Below, piece by piece: positions 23,666-33,657 of a DNA stretch of 64,000 nucleotides (positions are counted from its first letter, which is position 1; the number at the start of each line of letters is the position of its first letter). The DNA lies in assembly GCF_019969725.1 (NCBI RefSeq), contig NZ_JAHXYW010000006.1, positions 62,001 to 126,000 on the forward strand. The letters are read 5' to 3'. Position numbers and translations under genes: made by a program. Below the pieces are notes generated by a model, which ran no database searches, had not been told where the DNA came from, and was given only the letters and a program-made list of their open reading frames with translations. Source of the stretch: Neobacillus bataviensis. Lineage in GTDB: Bacteria; Bacillota; Bacilli; Bacillales_B; DSM-18226.

Positions 23666-24379
23666 ATGAATTTAAATAATTTTGTAGTTCAGGAAGCAAG
23701 ACCTTTACCAGTGTTTCTGCTTGTGGATACAAGTGGTAGTATGTCAATTGACTCGAAAATGGATACAGTAAACGTTGCTTTAAAAGAAATGCTGCAAGTT
23801 CTATCCAATTTAGAAGGGACCAAAGGGCAAATAAAGCTAAGTATTATAACATTTGGAGAAAAAGTAGAGGTAATCCAGCCTCTTGAGAATGTCGAGACGA
23901 TTACACTCCGTCCTCTCGTAGCATGTGGTCAAACTCCAATGGGAGGTGCAATCGAAAAAGTAATAGAAATGATTGAAGATAGGTCGATAGTTCCTTCTAG
24001 AGCATATACGCCAACCGTTGTTTTAATAAGTGACGGTAAACCCACTGACTGCCCTCCAGGTATACAGTCAAATACCGCTTCTAAAAAGGAAGAATATCTA
24101 GATTGGGATCCCATTTATAAATTTCATAATTCTGAAAGAACGAAAAAGTCCTCCAATCTGGCACTTGGAGTTGGAAAAGATGCAGATTTTGAAATGTTAA
24201 AAGCGTTTACTAATAAAGAGAATGTGCCTGTAATAAAAGCAAAAGATACTGCAACCATTGCCAAGTTCTTTAAATGGGTTACGATGTCTGTGAGTATGCG
24301 GTCAGTCAGTGTGAATCCAAATGATTTTGATGATATCCCATTTGATGATGTCTTTGGTAGTGATGAATTGGTATATTGA
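23666..24379 (+). CDS. TerY-like von Willebrand A domain protein
   Basis: 237 residues, ATG at 23666 six bases after GAGGTGG. A complete MIDAS is visible: D21-T-S-G-S in PVFLLVDTSGSMS, the Thr in CGQTPMGGAIE, and the Asp in LISDGKPTD. This is the TerY arrangement, a stand-alone cytosolic vWA domain, with a short acidic C-terminal tail (FDDIPFDDVFGSDELVY). In TerY-P systems it forms a triad with a PP2C phosphatase and a protein kinase, exactly the next two genes. It probably acts as a metal-dependent scaffold or phosphoprotein-binding partner. The stop overlaps the next gene's start region. Confidence 0.85.
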   Translation: MNLNNFVVQEARPLPVFLLVDTSGSMSIDSKMDTVNVALKEMLQVLSNLEGTKGQIKLSIITFGEKVEVIQPLENVETITLRPLVACGQTPMGGAIEKVIEMIEDRSIVPSRAYTPTVVLISDGKPTDCPPGIQSNTASKKEEYLDWDPIYKFHNSERTKKSSNLALGVGKDADFEMLKAFTNKENVPVIKAKDTATIAKFFKWVTMSVSMRSVSVNPNDFDDIPFDDVFGSDELVY

Positions 24380-24381
24380 CG

Positions 24382-25161
24382 ATGAATTTGTTAGATTATG
24401 CTGCAGATTTTGATAGGTTGGAGTGTGGTTCGAAAGTCATTGAGTTGAATGCGGTTTCCGTAACTGGGACTAGAAATAAACAAGAAAATAATAAAAATCA
24501 GGATGCCTTTGTCTGTAAGGCCACTGAAGAGGCTATTTATATGGCCGTTGCAGATGGGCTCGGTTCATGTAAATTTTCAGAAAAAGGATCAAGATTGGCG
24601 ATTGAATGTCTTGAAGACTGGATAAAAAATGATATTAAAAAATACCCTTATCCTTCTGATGATATGATTACTATTTTAAATAGTAAATTAATTGATAGAT
24701 GGCGAATGAAGATAACCGAAGGACATTATAAGGATTATGATACGACGCTATTATATGCCATCCTGTTAAACGATCATCTCATTGTTGGTGGAATTGGCGA
24801 TGGAATGATTCTTTGTCATATTGATAAAGGCGTAAAGGAATATTCTTGGGATAAACATGAGTTCTCAAATCGAACTTTATCCCTTTCCGCAAATAATGCT
24901 AAGGATTGTATCCGTGGGGAATTAGTAATATTAAACAGCTCTTGCTATCCAATAACCCTTATCATGGCTACTGACGGAGTGTCGGAGGACTTGAAGCCTG
25001 ACATGAAGGCTGCGTTACCAACTTATCTACATCAAAGGTTAATGGAAGCAGATGTTATTACAGTGCAAGATGAAATTGAACAATGGGTTTTAAATTGGAA
25101 GACGGATAATCATACAGATGATCGTACATTTTGTATGGTCAATATATACAATAAGAGGTAA
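24382..25161 (+). CDS. PP2C-family Ser/Thr protein phosphatase (TerY-P triad)
   Basis: 259 residues from the ATG at 24382, two bases after the vWA stop; a TTG at 24376 would overlap it. PP2C motifs are in order: NQDAFVCKATEEAIYMAVAD followed by GLG (metal-binding Asp-Gly), YKDYDTTLLYAILLNDHLIV, GIGDGMILCH, IMATDGVSED and the terminal DDRTFCMVN. It would remove phosphates placed by the neighbouring kinase. It is compact and lacks membrane segments, so it is cytosolic. The tight spacing on both sides shows one operon. Confidence 0.88.
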   Translation: MNLLDYAADFDRLECGSKVIELNAVSVTGTRNKQENNKNQDAFVCKATEEAIYMAVADGLGSCKFSEKGSRLAIECLEDWIKNDIKKYPYPSDDMITILNSKLIDRWRMKITEGHYKDYDTTLLYAILLNDHLIVGGIGDGMILCHIDKGVKEYSWDKHEFSNRTLSLSANNAKDCIRGELVILNSSCYPITLIMATDGVSEDLKPDMKAALPTYLHQRLMEADVITVQDEIEQWVLNWKTDNHTDDRTFCMVNIYNKR

Positions 25162-25166
25162 TTTCA

Positions 25167-26576
25167 ATGAAAGAGAACTTGATTGGAACTACAATTTTTG
25201 ATACAACAGGTCGAAGATATGTCATCGAAAAACAAATTGGTGAGGGTGCTCAAGGTATTGTCTATGAATCTAGTGACGGTTTCATCATAAAGAAAAATCA
25301 TACCAATAAAGAAAGTAGGGGAGAATTGACAAAAAGGTATAAATGGATTATCAACCAACGCGTACCTAAGGAAGCGAGGATGGTCACTCCAATAGCCATT
25401 TTATCTGAGCCCCATACTGGATATGTGATGAAAAAGGTAAAGGGCCATGTCCCACTTGCAAAATTGATTAATGTTTCAACTAAGGTGCCATTTGGGGAAT
25501 GGTATAACGTATTAACTGGCGGACTGAAGAAGCGGCTCGAAATTTCCACTTCTTTAAGTAAATGCTTCCGGAACCTGCACATTCATGGGCTTTGCTATTG
25601 TGATATTTCTCCCAATAATATTTTAGTAGCTATGAAGGCCAAGTCGATCGTCTTAATCGATCCGGATAATCTAACATCGACGGGGACATTTAAAAATACG
25701 ATTCTGGGTACTCCAAGGTATATTGCCCCTGAGTTGTTCATGGGGGCAAATCAACCCAATTCACTTACCGATACCTATTCGTTTGCCGTTATTTTGTTTG
25801 AGCTATTAAGGCTGGGACATCCATTGCTTGGTGATGATATTTTAGAAAATACACCCGAAGTGGAAGAACATGCATTAAAAGGAAACGCCGTTTACGTGGA
25901 CCATCCGGAAGATGCCAGCAATCGAAATACGAGAATCCTTCCTGCGCAATTCGCTTTTACTGAAGAACTAAAATCTCTTTTCGAACGTACATTTGTTGAT
26001 GGCCTACACGATTCCACAAAGCGGCCAACTATCAGCGAATTTAGAGTGGCTTGCCAACAGGCGGAAGATTTATTGATGACCTGTAAGAATCCTGATTGTA
26101 GTGCAACATTTTATTATCAAGCAGACAAAGCGCTGGAATGTCCATGGTGCCTAAAGGAGTTCGATAAGCCGTACCGTTTCACTTGTACAGAAGCAATCAC
26201 TGTTAAAGATAGTCAATTTGAGGATGGGAAATTACCCATCCCTGAAAAAATGACAGGTGAACTCGTTTTAAAGGAAGGTTTTAATTTACTATGTAAACGG
26301 CATTTTGAACCTTTCACAGCGATCGATGGTGAGGAAAAAGTTGCGGCTATAGAACTAACTGATAAACAAGAAATTAAAATCCATAATTTACAGGCAGATA
26401 TCATCATTATTTTTAATAAAGTGACCAGGCAAAAGAAAAATATTGGCCAGAAACAGACAAGTACATTCAACCCAAAAGAAGACGTAATTATTTACAATCG
26501 AGTAACTGATCTTAAAGGAATCAATGATATTTTTGAATCGTGCAGCGTATTAAATTACGGGATGATTTCAAGTTAG
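25167..26576 (+). CDS. Ser/Thr protein kinase with C-terminal zinc ribbon (TerY-P triad)
   Basis: 469 residues. Residues 10-300 are a eukaryotic-like kinase: glycine loop GEGAQGIVYE, catalytic loop HGLCYCDISPNNILV (Asp and Asn kept, HRD becomes YCD), VLIDPDNL at the DFG position (first Asp kept), and an APE-like YIAPELFMG. A zinc ribbon follows (CKNPDCSATFYYQ...CPWC, about residues 310-335), then a strand-rich C-terminal domain, possibly FHA-like, ending with a phospho-reader-like N-R-V-T. It sits five bases after the PP2C gene. It likely switches the downstream DNA-processing genes on or off. Confidence 0.85.
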   Translation: MKENLIGTTIFDTTGRRYVIEKQIGEGAQGIVYESSDGFIIKKNHTNKESRGELTKRYKWIINQRVPKEARMVTPIAILSEPHTGYVMKKVKGHVPLAKLINVSTKVPFGEWYNVLTGGLKKRLEISTSLSKCFRNLHIHGLCYCDISPNNILVAMKAKSIVLIDPDNLTSTGTFKNTILGTPRYIAPELFMGANQPNSLTDTYSFAVILFELLRLGHPLLGDDILENTPEVEEHALKGNAVYVDHPEDASNRNTRILPAQFAFTEELKSLFERTFVDGLHDSTKRPTISEFRVACQQAEDLLMTCKNPDCSATFYYQADKALECPWCLKEFDKPYRFTCTEAITVKDSQFEDGKLPIPEKMTGELVLKEGFNLLCKRHFEPFTAIDGEEKVAAIELTDKQEIKIHNLQADIIIIFNKVTRQKKNIGQKQTSTFNPKEDVIIYNRVTDLKGINDIFESCSVLNYGMISS

Positions 26577-26588
26577 GAGTAGAGGGTT

Positions 26589-29500
26589 TTGGAAGCTAAA
26601 AAAATTAACTTCGGAAACGAAATCAGCATTAACTTTACAACGCAAACTCCCTTTAACAAAAAATTGGAAGGGGAATTAGTGGATTTTCAAATCATTGACA
26701 ACCAATTATATCTAATAGAAAATTCGACAAAACCAGTGATGTTGAAAACAGAGAATACAACGCAAGTTGAACCGATAACCCATCTCTTACAATATAAAAA
26801 GAGTTCACTGATTCGTATCGATAATGTTAGTGGAAAGAGTCTTTTATTAACCATATTTACTTATCCAAATGTCATTGAATTTCATAATAATGAAACATTT
26901 ACAATAAGTATTCAATCATCGATTGAATTGCAGCTTAAGCATTTAAATATTAGTAAGAATAACCTTTCTTCTTTTTTTGCTTCTGAATTCATGGTGGACG
27001 GGAAATGTTTTGTTCTAACATCGAAAGATAAAAACAAGTATACCTTAGTTGGTGAGAGATATTTCTGTTATATGGAAAAAACGAAACAAAACATTGTGCA
27101 AGTAGTCGAGCTTAGAGGGAGACGCTTAAACAGCCAGGTTCATGGTGCCATCACACTACTAAAAGGTAATATAGTGTTCCAGGACCTTATTTCCGATAAG
27201 TCACAGCTTACAAGCGAAACAAATAAGAAGTTCATGGAGGGAATTAAAGATACCCATGAATTACTTAGGCTGTGGGAATTGTATAGCGATCTTGAAATAG
27301 GAGCATTAAAGCAGGAAGTAAATGAACTTGGATATGTGAAATATATAGATGCCTATTTTTCTAATGGTATGAATGGGAAAAACAGACTCGTCTTTATATT
27401 AGAGACTAAGGTCCCGGAAGGTTTTTATCAGACCAGCCTTGGCCTTGTTGCGGTAAGTGAAGAACATTTCAATGCGAATGATATTACGGCATCAGGGAAA
27501 AGCGTTTTTCTTGGAGACACAATCATAAGGAGCTCACAGACGGAGAAATTGAAAAAAAATGAACTCTGTATTCAACTTTCCGGAGATGTGGATGCTTTTC
27601 CAAAGAGTGGTTATATCATGGGGTCGTTTTATGGCTCCAAGATCATGGGACAAAGAAGGGAACAGGCATTAACAAAAATCAATGATTGTAAGACTCCAAT
27701 GGTCGACCTGAAACTACTTCTTCAAACAGGGGAGAGTTCCAAAACGATCCTTAAACATTATCAACCTATAAACAATGAGTTGTTAAAGAAAATATTTGGT
27801 AATAAGAAAATAAATTTCACAGAGAGACAGCGTAAAGCCATTGATATAGCAATTAATACACCTGATATTGCTATCATTCAAGGACCACCTGGTACGGGTA
27901 AAACTACAGTTATTAGGGCAATCATCGCAAGATTGGGCATGATCCATAAAGGTGATGTAAAAATTCTGGTGTCCAGTGCTCAGCATGATGCCGTCGATAA
28001 TGCCATTGAAAATGTCGAGTATGGTGGACTACCTGTAAATAGATTGGGCGGAAAGCTGGGAGACGATGAGAATAAGGCAAATTCCTATATTTTAAAATGG
28101 GTTAATGATGTATCAAACAATTGTAATAGTTTCATTGAACAAGAGGGTCTAAGCCAATATAGATCTACATTTAGAAAAATATCCTTGTTGATAGAAGAAT
28201 GTAGAAGCAATATGGGTGATACTGAATTTATAAAAAATCAGCTTATATCTATTTATAATCATGTAGCCATTTTAGATGTCGAACAAGAATTAGTGGATAA
28301 AATCCAGGCCATCATTACAACTCTTCAAGTGAATGATTTAGTTGAACATAAGGAACGGGATGATAATTCCGAGTTAAGTACCCTCTATCAATTATTGGAA
28401 AGTCAGAGGGTCAATAAAACAAGCTTTATGGATGATGGTCCTAATCAACTTGCTGGGTTGATAAGGTTTCTAAAGGTGAATTCAGAACTTGAAGTCGACA
28501 TTCCGTCATTTTGGATGTCACTGCGTTTAGGACCTAGTGAAGAAGAACTTGATGAGTTATTAATAGAGTTTAAAAACAGTCTTGAAAAAATCAAATATGA
28601 AAAATTCGGACAGGAATCTACGATTTATACCGATGAAACCTTAATTGAAAAAGATCTTAATGAACTTTTTCAGAGCATTCTAGGGAATATCAGTAGTAAA
28701 GCTGAAAAGACTAGGGATTCAGTAGTGGATATTATTTGGGAGTTTAAAGATGATTTAGAAAACCCACAAAATATTTCTGAGTTAATTAGTAAATATACCA
28801 AAATTAATGCTGCAACATGCCAGCAAGCCGTTTCCAAAAAAGTGACCAGTTTATTTGTTAATACAGGTCAAATATACGACTATGTCATCATTGATGAAGC
28901 AGCTCGGGCCAATCCGCTCGATTTATTAATTCCAATGAGCTTGGGGAAGAAAATTATCCTGGTAGGGGACCAGAATCAATTACCGCACTTATTAGAGAAT
29001 GATGTCGTGGAAGAAGTGTTGAAAGTAAAAAATGATCCCCAGGTGGTTGAGCTCCTGAAGGAACCTCTATTTACTAGATTATTTAATCTCTTGGAAGAAT
29101 CAAACCGTTCGTCGGCGATGGTAAAGCGGACTGTTATGCTCAAAGATCAATACAGAATGCACCCAGTGATTGGAAAGTTTGTTAGTACCTTTTATAAAGA
29201 GGATCTACATTCTGCCATGTCCGAAGAGGACAAAGCTCACAAATTAGGACTCTATAATAATAAACCTGTCGCTTGGATTGATGTACCCAAAAATCTTGGT
29301 CCTGAATTCTCACTGAACAATCAAAGTAAATACAGGGATACGGAAGTTTCAAAAGTCATGGATGAGCTATATAAAATACTTGAAGCCAACCCTAACTATA
29401 CTGTTGGCATTATCACATTTTATAAGAAACAAGCATTGAAAATCCAGGAGGCAATTGAAACTCTTTCACAACAAGATCAAATGCGGATTTGCGTTGGAAC

Positions 29501-29756
29501 TGTAGATGCTTTTCAGGGGAAAGAATTCGATGTCGTTTTATTATCGACAGTTCGATCGAATGATCAAAGAGATATTCGGAAAAGAGTGGGATTCTTGGAT
29601 TCAAGAAACCGGCTTTGTGTAGCCTTCAGTCGTGGAAAAAGACTAGTTATTGTTGTTGGTGATGTTCAGACAGTCGCTAGAGATGGTAAGCGAGTGATCA
29701 TTGAAGAACTTGATGACTTTTATCAGCTATGTAAAAAAGAGGGGTACTATGAATAA
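26589..29756 (+). CDS. Upf1-like SF1 helicase/ATPase
   Basis: 1055 residues, TTG start after AGGAGTAGAGGG. The N-terminal 420 residues form an unassigned strand-rich region. Helicase motifs follow: Q-type TERQRKAIDIAI, motif I GPPGTGKTT at residues 432-440, motif Ia SSAQHDAVDN, motif II VIIDEAARANPLD near 766-778, motif III LVGDQNQLPHL, motif IV QYRMHP, motif V TVDAFQGKEFDVVLLSTVRS and motif VI NRLCVAFSRGKRLVIVVGD. The motif set places it with DNA2/NAM7/Upf1-type SF1B helicases. A helical insertion sits between motifs Ia and II. The stop overlaps the next gene by eight bases. Confidence 0.9.
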   Translation: MEAKKINFGNEISINFTTQTPFNKKLEGELVDFQIIDNQLYLIENSTKPVMLKTENTTQVEPITHLLQYKKSSLIRIDNVSGKSLLLTIFTYPNVIEFHNNETFTISIQSSIELQLKHLNISKNNLSSFFASEFMVDGKCFVLTSKDKNKYTLVGERYFCYMEKTKQNIVQVVELRGRRLNSQVHGAITLLKGNIVFQDLISDKSQLTSETNKKFMEGIKDTHELLRLWELYSDLEIGALKQEVNELGYVKYIDAYFSNGMNGKNRLVFILETKVPEGFYQTSLGLVAVSEEHFNANDITASGKSVFLGDTIIRSSQTEKLKKNELCIQLSGDVDAFPKSGYIMGSFYGSKIMGQRREQALTKINDCKTPMVDLKLLLQTGESSKTILKHYQPINNELLKKIFGNKKINFTERQRKAIDIAINTPDIAIIQGPPGTGKTTVIRAIIARLGMIHKGDVKILVSSAQHDAVDNAIENVEYGGLPVNRLGGKLGDDENKANSYILKWVNDVSNNCNSFIEQEGLSQYRSTFRKISLLIEECRSNMGDTEFIKNQLISIYNHVAILDVEQELVDKIQAIITTLQVNDLVEHKERDDNSELSTLYQLLESQRVNKTSFMDDGPNQLAGLIRFLKVNSELEVDIPSFWMSLRLGPSEEELDELLIEFKNSLEKIKYEKFGQESTIYTDETLIEKDLNELFQSILGNISSKAEKTRDSVVDIIWEFKDDLENPQNISELISKYTKINAATCQQAVSKKVTSLFVNTGQIYDYVIIDEAARANPLDLLIPMSLGKKIILVGDQNQLPHLLENDVVEEVLKVKNDPQVVELLKEPLFTRLFNLLEESNRSSAMVKRTVMLKDQYRMHPVIGKFVSTFYKEDLHSAMSEEDKAHKLGLYNNKPVAWIDVPKNLGPEFSLNNQSKYRDTEVSKVMDELYKILEANPNYTVGIITFYKKQALKIQEAIETLSQQDQMRICVGTVDAFQGKEFDVVLLSTVRSNDQRDIRKRVGFLDSRNRLCVAFSRGKRLVIVVGDVQTVARDGKRVIIEELDDFYQLCKKEGYYE

Positions 29757-31296
29757 TAGATATATCACTAACCTAGGTAGAGACTCTGTGAAGTCGTACT
29801 GCATCGAGAAAAAAGTAGCATGGCCTTTATATGTGTGGAAGGCACTAATACCAGAGGCCATGGTCACTGAAATTGATATCTTGCAAAAATTGATTCTTTT
29901 ACTTGCGAAAATAAAAAAACTGAACGATCATGCAATCCTTGACAGTTTAAAAATATCCGGCGATCTTATCGATACTGTAAAGAAATCATGTATCGATAAG
30001 AATTATCTAACTAAAGATCTGAATCTCACTGAAAAAGGGATAGGAGTACTGACTCAGTCCAATTCCTTGGTTTCAGATGTTGAGGCAACAGTTAATTATG
30101 AAAAAATCCTTGTTTTTAGAGATGCGATTACGGGAGATATTATCCCCAATTTTTCTCTCACAAACTTACCACAAGGTTATGCAGATAAAGACGACAGACT
30201 AGTCCTAGAGGAAAATTATCTCTATAAAAAGAAACCAACCTTTCATGAAATAAACATTGCTCTGAAAACTAGAAAAAACATTAGTAATATTATTAAAGCT
30301 GAGAAAAAAGATTATGCAGCAGAATCAACGGAAATGTCATCATCTTCCTTTCCGTTCGATATCGATAATGAAGTGGACTGGGAAGTCGTTGGTGATGATG
30401 GTGAAGTAATTGAACAGGTCAAAAATGAGGAAAATGTTGACATGGATCTGGACCGTAACCCAACGTTTGTTAAAATTTGGGACGATGTTCCCGAAACTAT
30501 TCTTGTAGATTCATCCTTATACGTAGACCCGGATGTACCTCATAAACTTAATGTTGTATCCCCATTTGGTAACAATGAGGATATGTGGTTTACTAGTCAT
30601 TTAATTTCTCATGCGAAAAAGGATTCCAATCTACAGGAGGAGATTGAACTTTTTTTTGAAGTGGCTCGTGAGACATTGAAGGATTTGTACCCTTTTAACA
30701 ATGATTTGGAAATAGAACTATTTGTTAAATTTCCCGCAATAGCAAATTATCAGGAATTCAAAGAACTGAGGGAAGAACTGGAATCGGTAAAAAGGGTCCA
30801 TAACCGGATCCAAGATGGCCATGAAGATTATGATACTTTCTTTATGAGGTGTCAGAGAACGCTGGAGTGTATGCTGAAACTCAGTATCTCAAAAATTGAA
30901 AATCGATTTGATGTGGTAAATAGATTGAATAAATATGATTTTTCACATCAGGTTATGCAAATAGCAAATGATTTGCAGATAGAGGTGCCGCGTAACTTAA
31001 CAAGCCCTCAATTTTATGACCGGATGTTCCAAGTAGCAAAGCTAAAAGGAAATTCCATTAAAGACCGTGCCTTGTTTTTATTATTTGATGCCCGCTATAA
31101 TCAGGAATCCAAGTCGTTGTATGTCCTAAAAGCAATGCCTGAATTTTACCATAGTATAAACTTAATCGCTGATTTAAGGAATAAAACCGTTCATTATAAC
31201 ACTGATGAAATCGATTATCACGTAAAGGCTGAACAGGTAGTGAAACAAGTGGATCTTATTGTTAGTGTGTTGTTTTCTCACTTTTTTGGGAGGTAA
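29749..31296 (+). CDS. Protein with winged-helix-like N-terminus and HEPN-like C-terminus
   Basis: 515 residues from the ATG at 29749, after GAGGGGTACT and overlapping the helicase end. The N-terminal 110 residues look like a winged-helix domain (HAILDSLKISGDLIDTVKKS, LNLTEKGIGVLTQ). The middle is acidic (FDIDNEVDWEVVGDDGEV). The C-terminal 150 residues are helical and end with FYHSINLIADLRNKTVHYNT, in which R477-N-K-T-V-H482 is the Rx4H motif of HEPN ribonucleases, followed by a long helix. HEPN proteins are common RNase effectors in defence systems. I do not recognise the full-length family, so the RNase role is inference. Confidence 0.65.
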   Translation: MNNRYITNLGRDSVKSYCIEKKVAWPLYVWKALIPEAMVTEIDILQKLILLLAKIKKLNDHAILDSLKISGDLIDTVKKSCIDKNYLTKDLNLTEKGIGVLTQSNSLVSDVEATVNYEKILVFRDAITGDIIPNFSLTNLPQGYADKDDRLVLEENYLYKKKPTFHEINIALKTRKNISNIIKAEKKDYAAESTEMSSSSFPFDIDNEVDWEVVGDDGEVIEQVKNEENVDMDLDRNPTFVKIWDDVPETILVDSSLYVDPDVPHKLNVVSPFGNNEDMWFTSHLISHAKKDSNLQEEIELFFEVARETLKDLYPFNNDLEIELFVKFPAIANYQEFKELREELESVKRVHNRIQDGHEDYDTFFMRCQRTLECMLKLSISKIENRFDVVNRLNKYDFSHQVMQIANDLQIEVPRNLTSPQFYDRMFQVAKLKGNSIKDRALFLLFDARYNQESKSLYVLKAMPEFYHSINLIADLRNKTVHYNTDEIDYHVKAEQVVKQVDLIVSVLFSHFFGR

Positions 31297-31303
31297 ATAA
31301 AAG

Positions 31304-33652
31304 ATGGCTAAAAAGAAATCAAAAAAGCAATTCCCTGGGGCAAGACAAAATAACCAACCTACTCAACAGGAAAAGGCAAAACAAATCTATGTTCAAACGA
31401 TAGAAAAACAGGAACAGAATCTCCTGAAAGATGAAAGAATCCAGGAGAAAATTACAGAGTATGAGAATCTGAAAGAAGAGCTTGAGTTTGAATATTTGCA
31501 AAAAAAGGACGAACTCCACCGAAAATATGACGAAATGAACGAAAACATTAAGGCTGATTATCATAAGAAGCTTGCAAAAATTGCTGATGAAAAGAAGTGG
31601 ATAGAAGAGCAGAAAGGATCCATTTTAATCGAGAAGCAGCAGATGATTGACTCTATTAAAGCGGAAGAGGAAGAACTTAGACGGTCTTATAAAAATGAAC
31701 TGATGACAAAGTGGGAGGAGGAATATCAGGAGAAACAACTTCAATGTCAGCAAATTGTTGATTTGGCTAGAGAAGAATCAGCAAATATTACTGATCAAGC
31801 TAGGAAGAAATTGGATAAGGCAAAAGAAGAGGCCCACACCATTATCGTTGAAGCTGATCTACATAAGATAAAACTTCTAGATGAGGCAAGAAAGCAAATC
31901 GAAGATAAATATAAGCATCTTACTGAGGAGTTTGATCAGAAGCTTACAGAACTTCTAAAGAAAGAAACCGAGATTAAAAAGAAACAAATCGAGCTTCAAA
32001 TCCAAGAAGAAGATTTTGAGTTCATGAAAGCGGAGCTTCAGGCGAAACGGGTAAGCATTGAAGCGAAAATGGAGTTATTTTCTCCGAGCCAAGTTGAAAA
32101 ATTAAATTACGAGATTGAAATGTTAGTAGACTTGAGAAATGTGGACAAAGAATTAATTGAAAAGCTGAAAAAGGAAATCATTCAGCTGAAGCAACTTATT
32201 CCTGAAAACGAGAGCCGGTCGGTAAACACTATTTTAGAGGAACTCGAATCCCAAAGAAAAGAAAATGAAAGTTTGCGAAATCATCTTGCACAACTGCCGT
32301 CCATAGAGGAATTGGAAAATCTGCGTGCCTCATCAGATTCGCTTGATAATATCAACCAAATACTCGATGAAGAAAGAAGGAAAAGAAGAGAAGCAGAAGA
32401 AAGAGCCGAAAATTTATCTATTGGCGTCATTGAACTTGAACAGGCAAGAAAAACGGCGGAAACGCTAAAGACGTTGAATGCGCAGCTCCAAGATGAATTA
32501 AGCAAAATAAATGATGTGTATAAGCAAAACACGCAAAGTAAGTTTCCGGGCCTAATCGAAATTGATAGCGAGCTATCAAAAGTTGAGGCTTTTCGTCCCT
32601 CTCCTACTAATTTGGATTTAAAAGGAATTGTAAAATATGTAAGAGCATACGGAGCAGCCAACGAAGGACTTTATTATTCCAACAAGACGATTCGTTCTTT
32701 TATTGCTTCATTGGCATCATCCAAACTGTTAATCCTTCAAGGGTTGAGCGGAACTGGTAAATCCAGTTTGCCAAGGCTTTTTAAGGAGGCATTAGGTTCA
32801 GAAAGTTCATTGGTCCCTGTCCAGCCTTCCTGGAGAGATAATCGTGAACTACTGGGATATGATAATGATTTTACAAAGCGATTCAAAGAAACTGAATTCA
32901 CGAAGTTCGTTTACCAAGCAAGCGCTCCTGCCAATAGAGATAAAATTTGGTTTATTGTGCTGGATGAAATGAACCTAGCCCGGATCGAATATTATTTTGC
33001 TGACTTTTTATCAATTCTTGAGAAAAAACCTGAAGAGTGGAGCATTCCTCTCATACCAAGTAATGATGATACAAACCCTAACAATAGACCAAAGTATTTG
33101 GTAGATAATTGTACAAGCTTATATATTACACAGAACATCTGGTTTATTGGAACTGCCAATAAAGATGAATCGACATTCGGAATTACAGACAAAGTATATG
33201 ACCGTGCACAGGTACTGGATTTTAAAAACCGGGAAGATGCGTTCCAAGCAGAATGTAACGATAAGTTCACCTTATCTTTTGTGGAGTTTTATAATTTAAT
33301 TGAACAAGGACAAAACGTGACTGCTTACCAATTAAATAAAGAAGATTGGGCAAAATTGAACCTCATTGATGAACATTTACGAGATACATTGGATATTACC
33401 TTTGGTAATCGAATTAAAGCACAAATGGAAAAATTCGTTCCAGTCTATATTGCCTGCGGAGGAAGTAAAACTGAGGCTTTAGATTTCCTTTTTGCACATA
33501 AAGTTCTAAGAAAGCTTGAAAGTAGATATGAAACGTACTTGAGGGATAGCTTAAAAGAGTTGATTGAAATGATCGAATTAGAATTTGGAAAAGGGGAGTT
33601 TTCTGAAAGTATTAGCTTAATAGAACAAAAGATTCAAAGATTAGGGGGATGA
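31304..33652 (+). CDS. Coiled-coil protein with McrB-like AAA+ ATPase
   Basis: 782 residues. Residues 15-400 are almost continuous charged heptads (EKQEQNLLKDERIQEKITEY and similar) forming a very long coiled coil. The AAA+ domain follows: Walker A GLSGTGKSSLPRLF near residue 480, PVQPSWRDNRELLGYDN, Walker B IWFIVLDEMNLARIEYYFAD near 548, and sensor WFIGTANKDESTFGITDKVY and D-R. PSW-D-LLGY, DEMNLAR and GT-N are the McrB/DUF4268-type GTPase/ATPase signature. McrB pairs with an McrC-type nuclease subunit, and the next gene takes that position. The two genes overlap by the stop codon region. Confidence 0.88.
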   Translation: MAKKKSKKQFPGARQNNQPTQQEKAKQIYVQTIEKQEQNLLKDERIQEKITEYENLKEELEFEYLQKKDELHRKYDEMNENIKADYHKKLAKIADEKKWIEEQKGSILIEKQQMIDSIKAEEEELRRSYKNELMTKWEEEYQEKQLQCQQIVDLAREESANITDQARKKLDKAKEEAHTIIVEADLHKIKLLDEARKQIEDKYKHLTEEFDQKLTELLKKETEIKKKQIELQIQEEDFEFMKAELQAKRVSIEAKMELFSPSQVEKLNYEIEMLVDLRNVDKELIEKLKKEIIQLKQLIPENESRSVNTILEELESQRKENESLRNHLAQLPSIEELENLRASSDSLDNINQILDEERRKRREAEERAENLSIGVIELEQARKTAETLKTLNAQLQDELSKINDVYKQNTQSKFPGLIEIDSELSKVEAFRPSPTNLDLKGIVKYVRAYGAANEGLYYSNKTIRSFIASLASSKLLILQGLSGTGKSSLPRLFKEALGSESSLVPVQPSWRDNRELLGYDNDFTKRFKETEFTKFVYQASAPANRDKIWFIVLDEMNLARIEYYFADFLSILEKKPEEWSIPLIPSNDDTNPNNRPKYLVDNCTSLYITQNIWFIGTANKDESTFGITDKVYDRAQVLDFKNREDAFQAECNDKFTLSFVEFYNLIEQGQNVTAYQLNKEDWAKLNLIDEHLRDTLDITFGNRIKAQMEKFVPVYIACGGSKTEALDFLFAHKVLRKLESRYETYLRDSLKELIEMIELEFGKGEFSESISLIEQKIQRLGG

Positions 33653-33657
33653 CTTTC

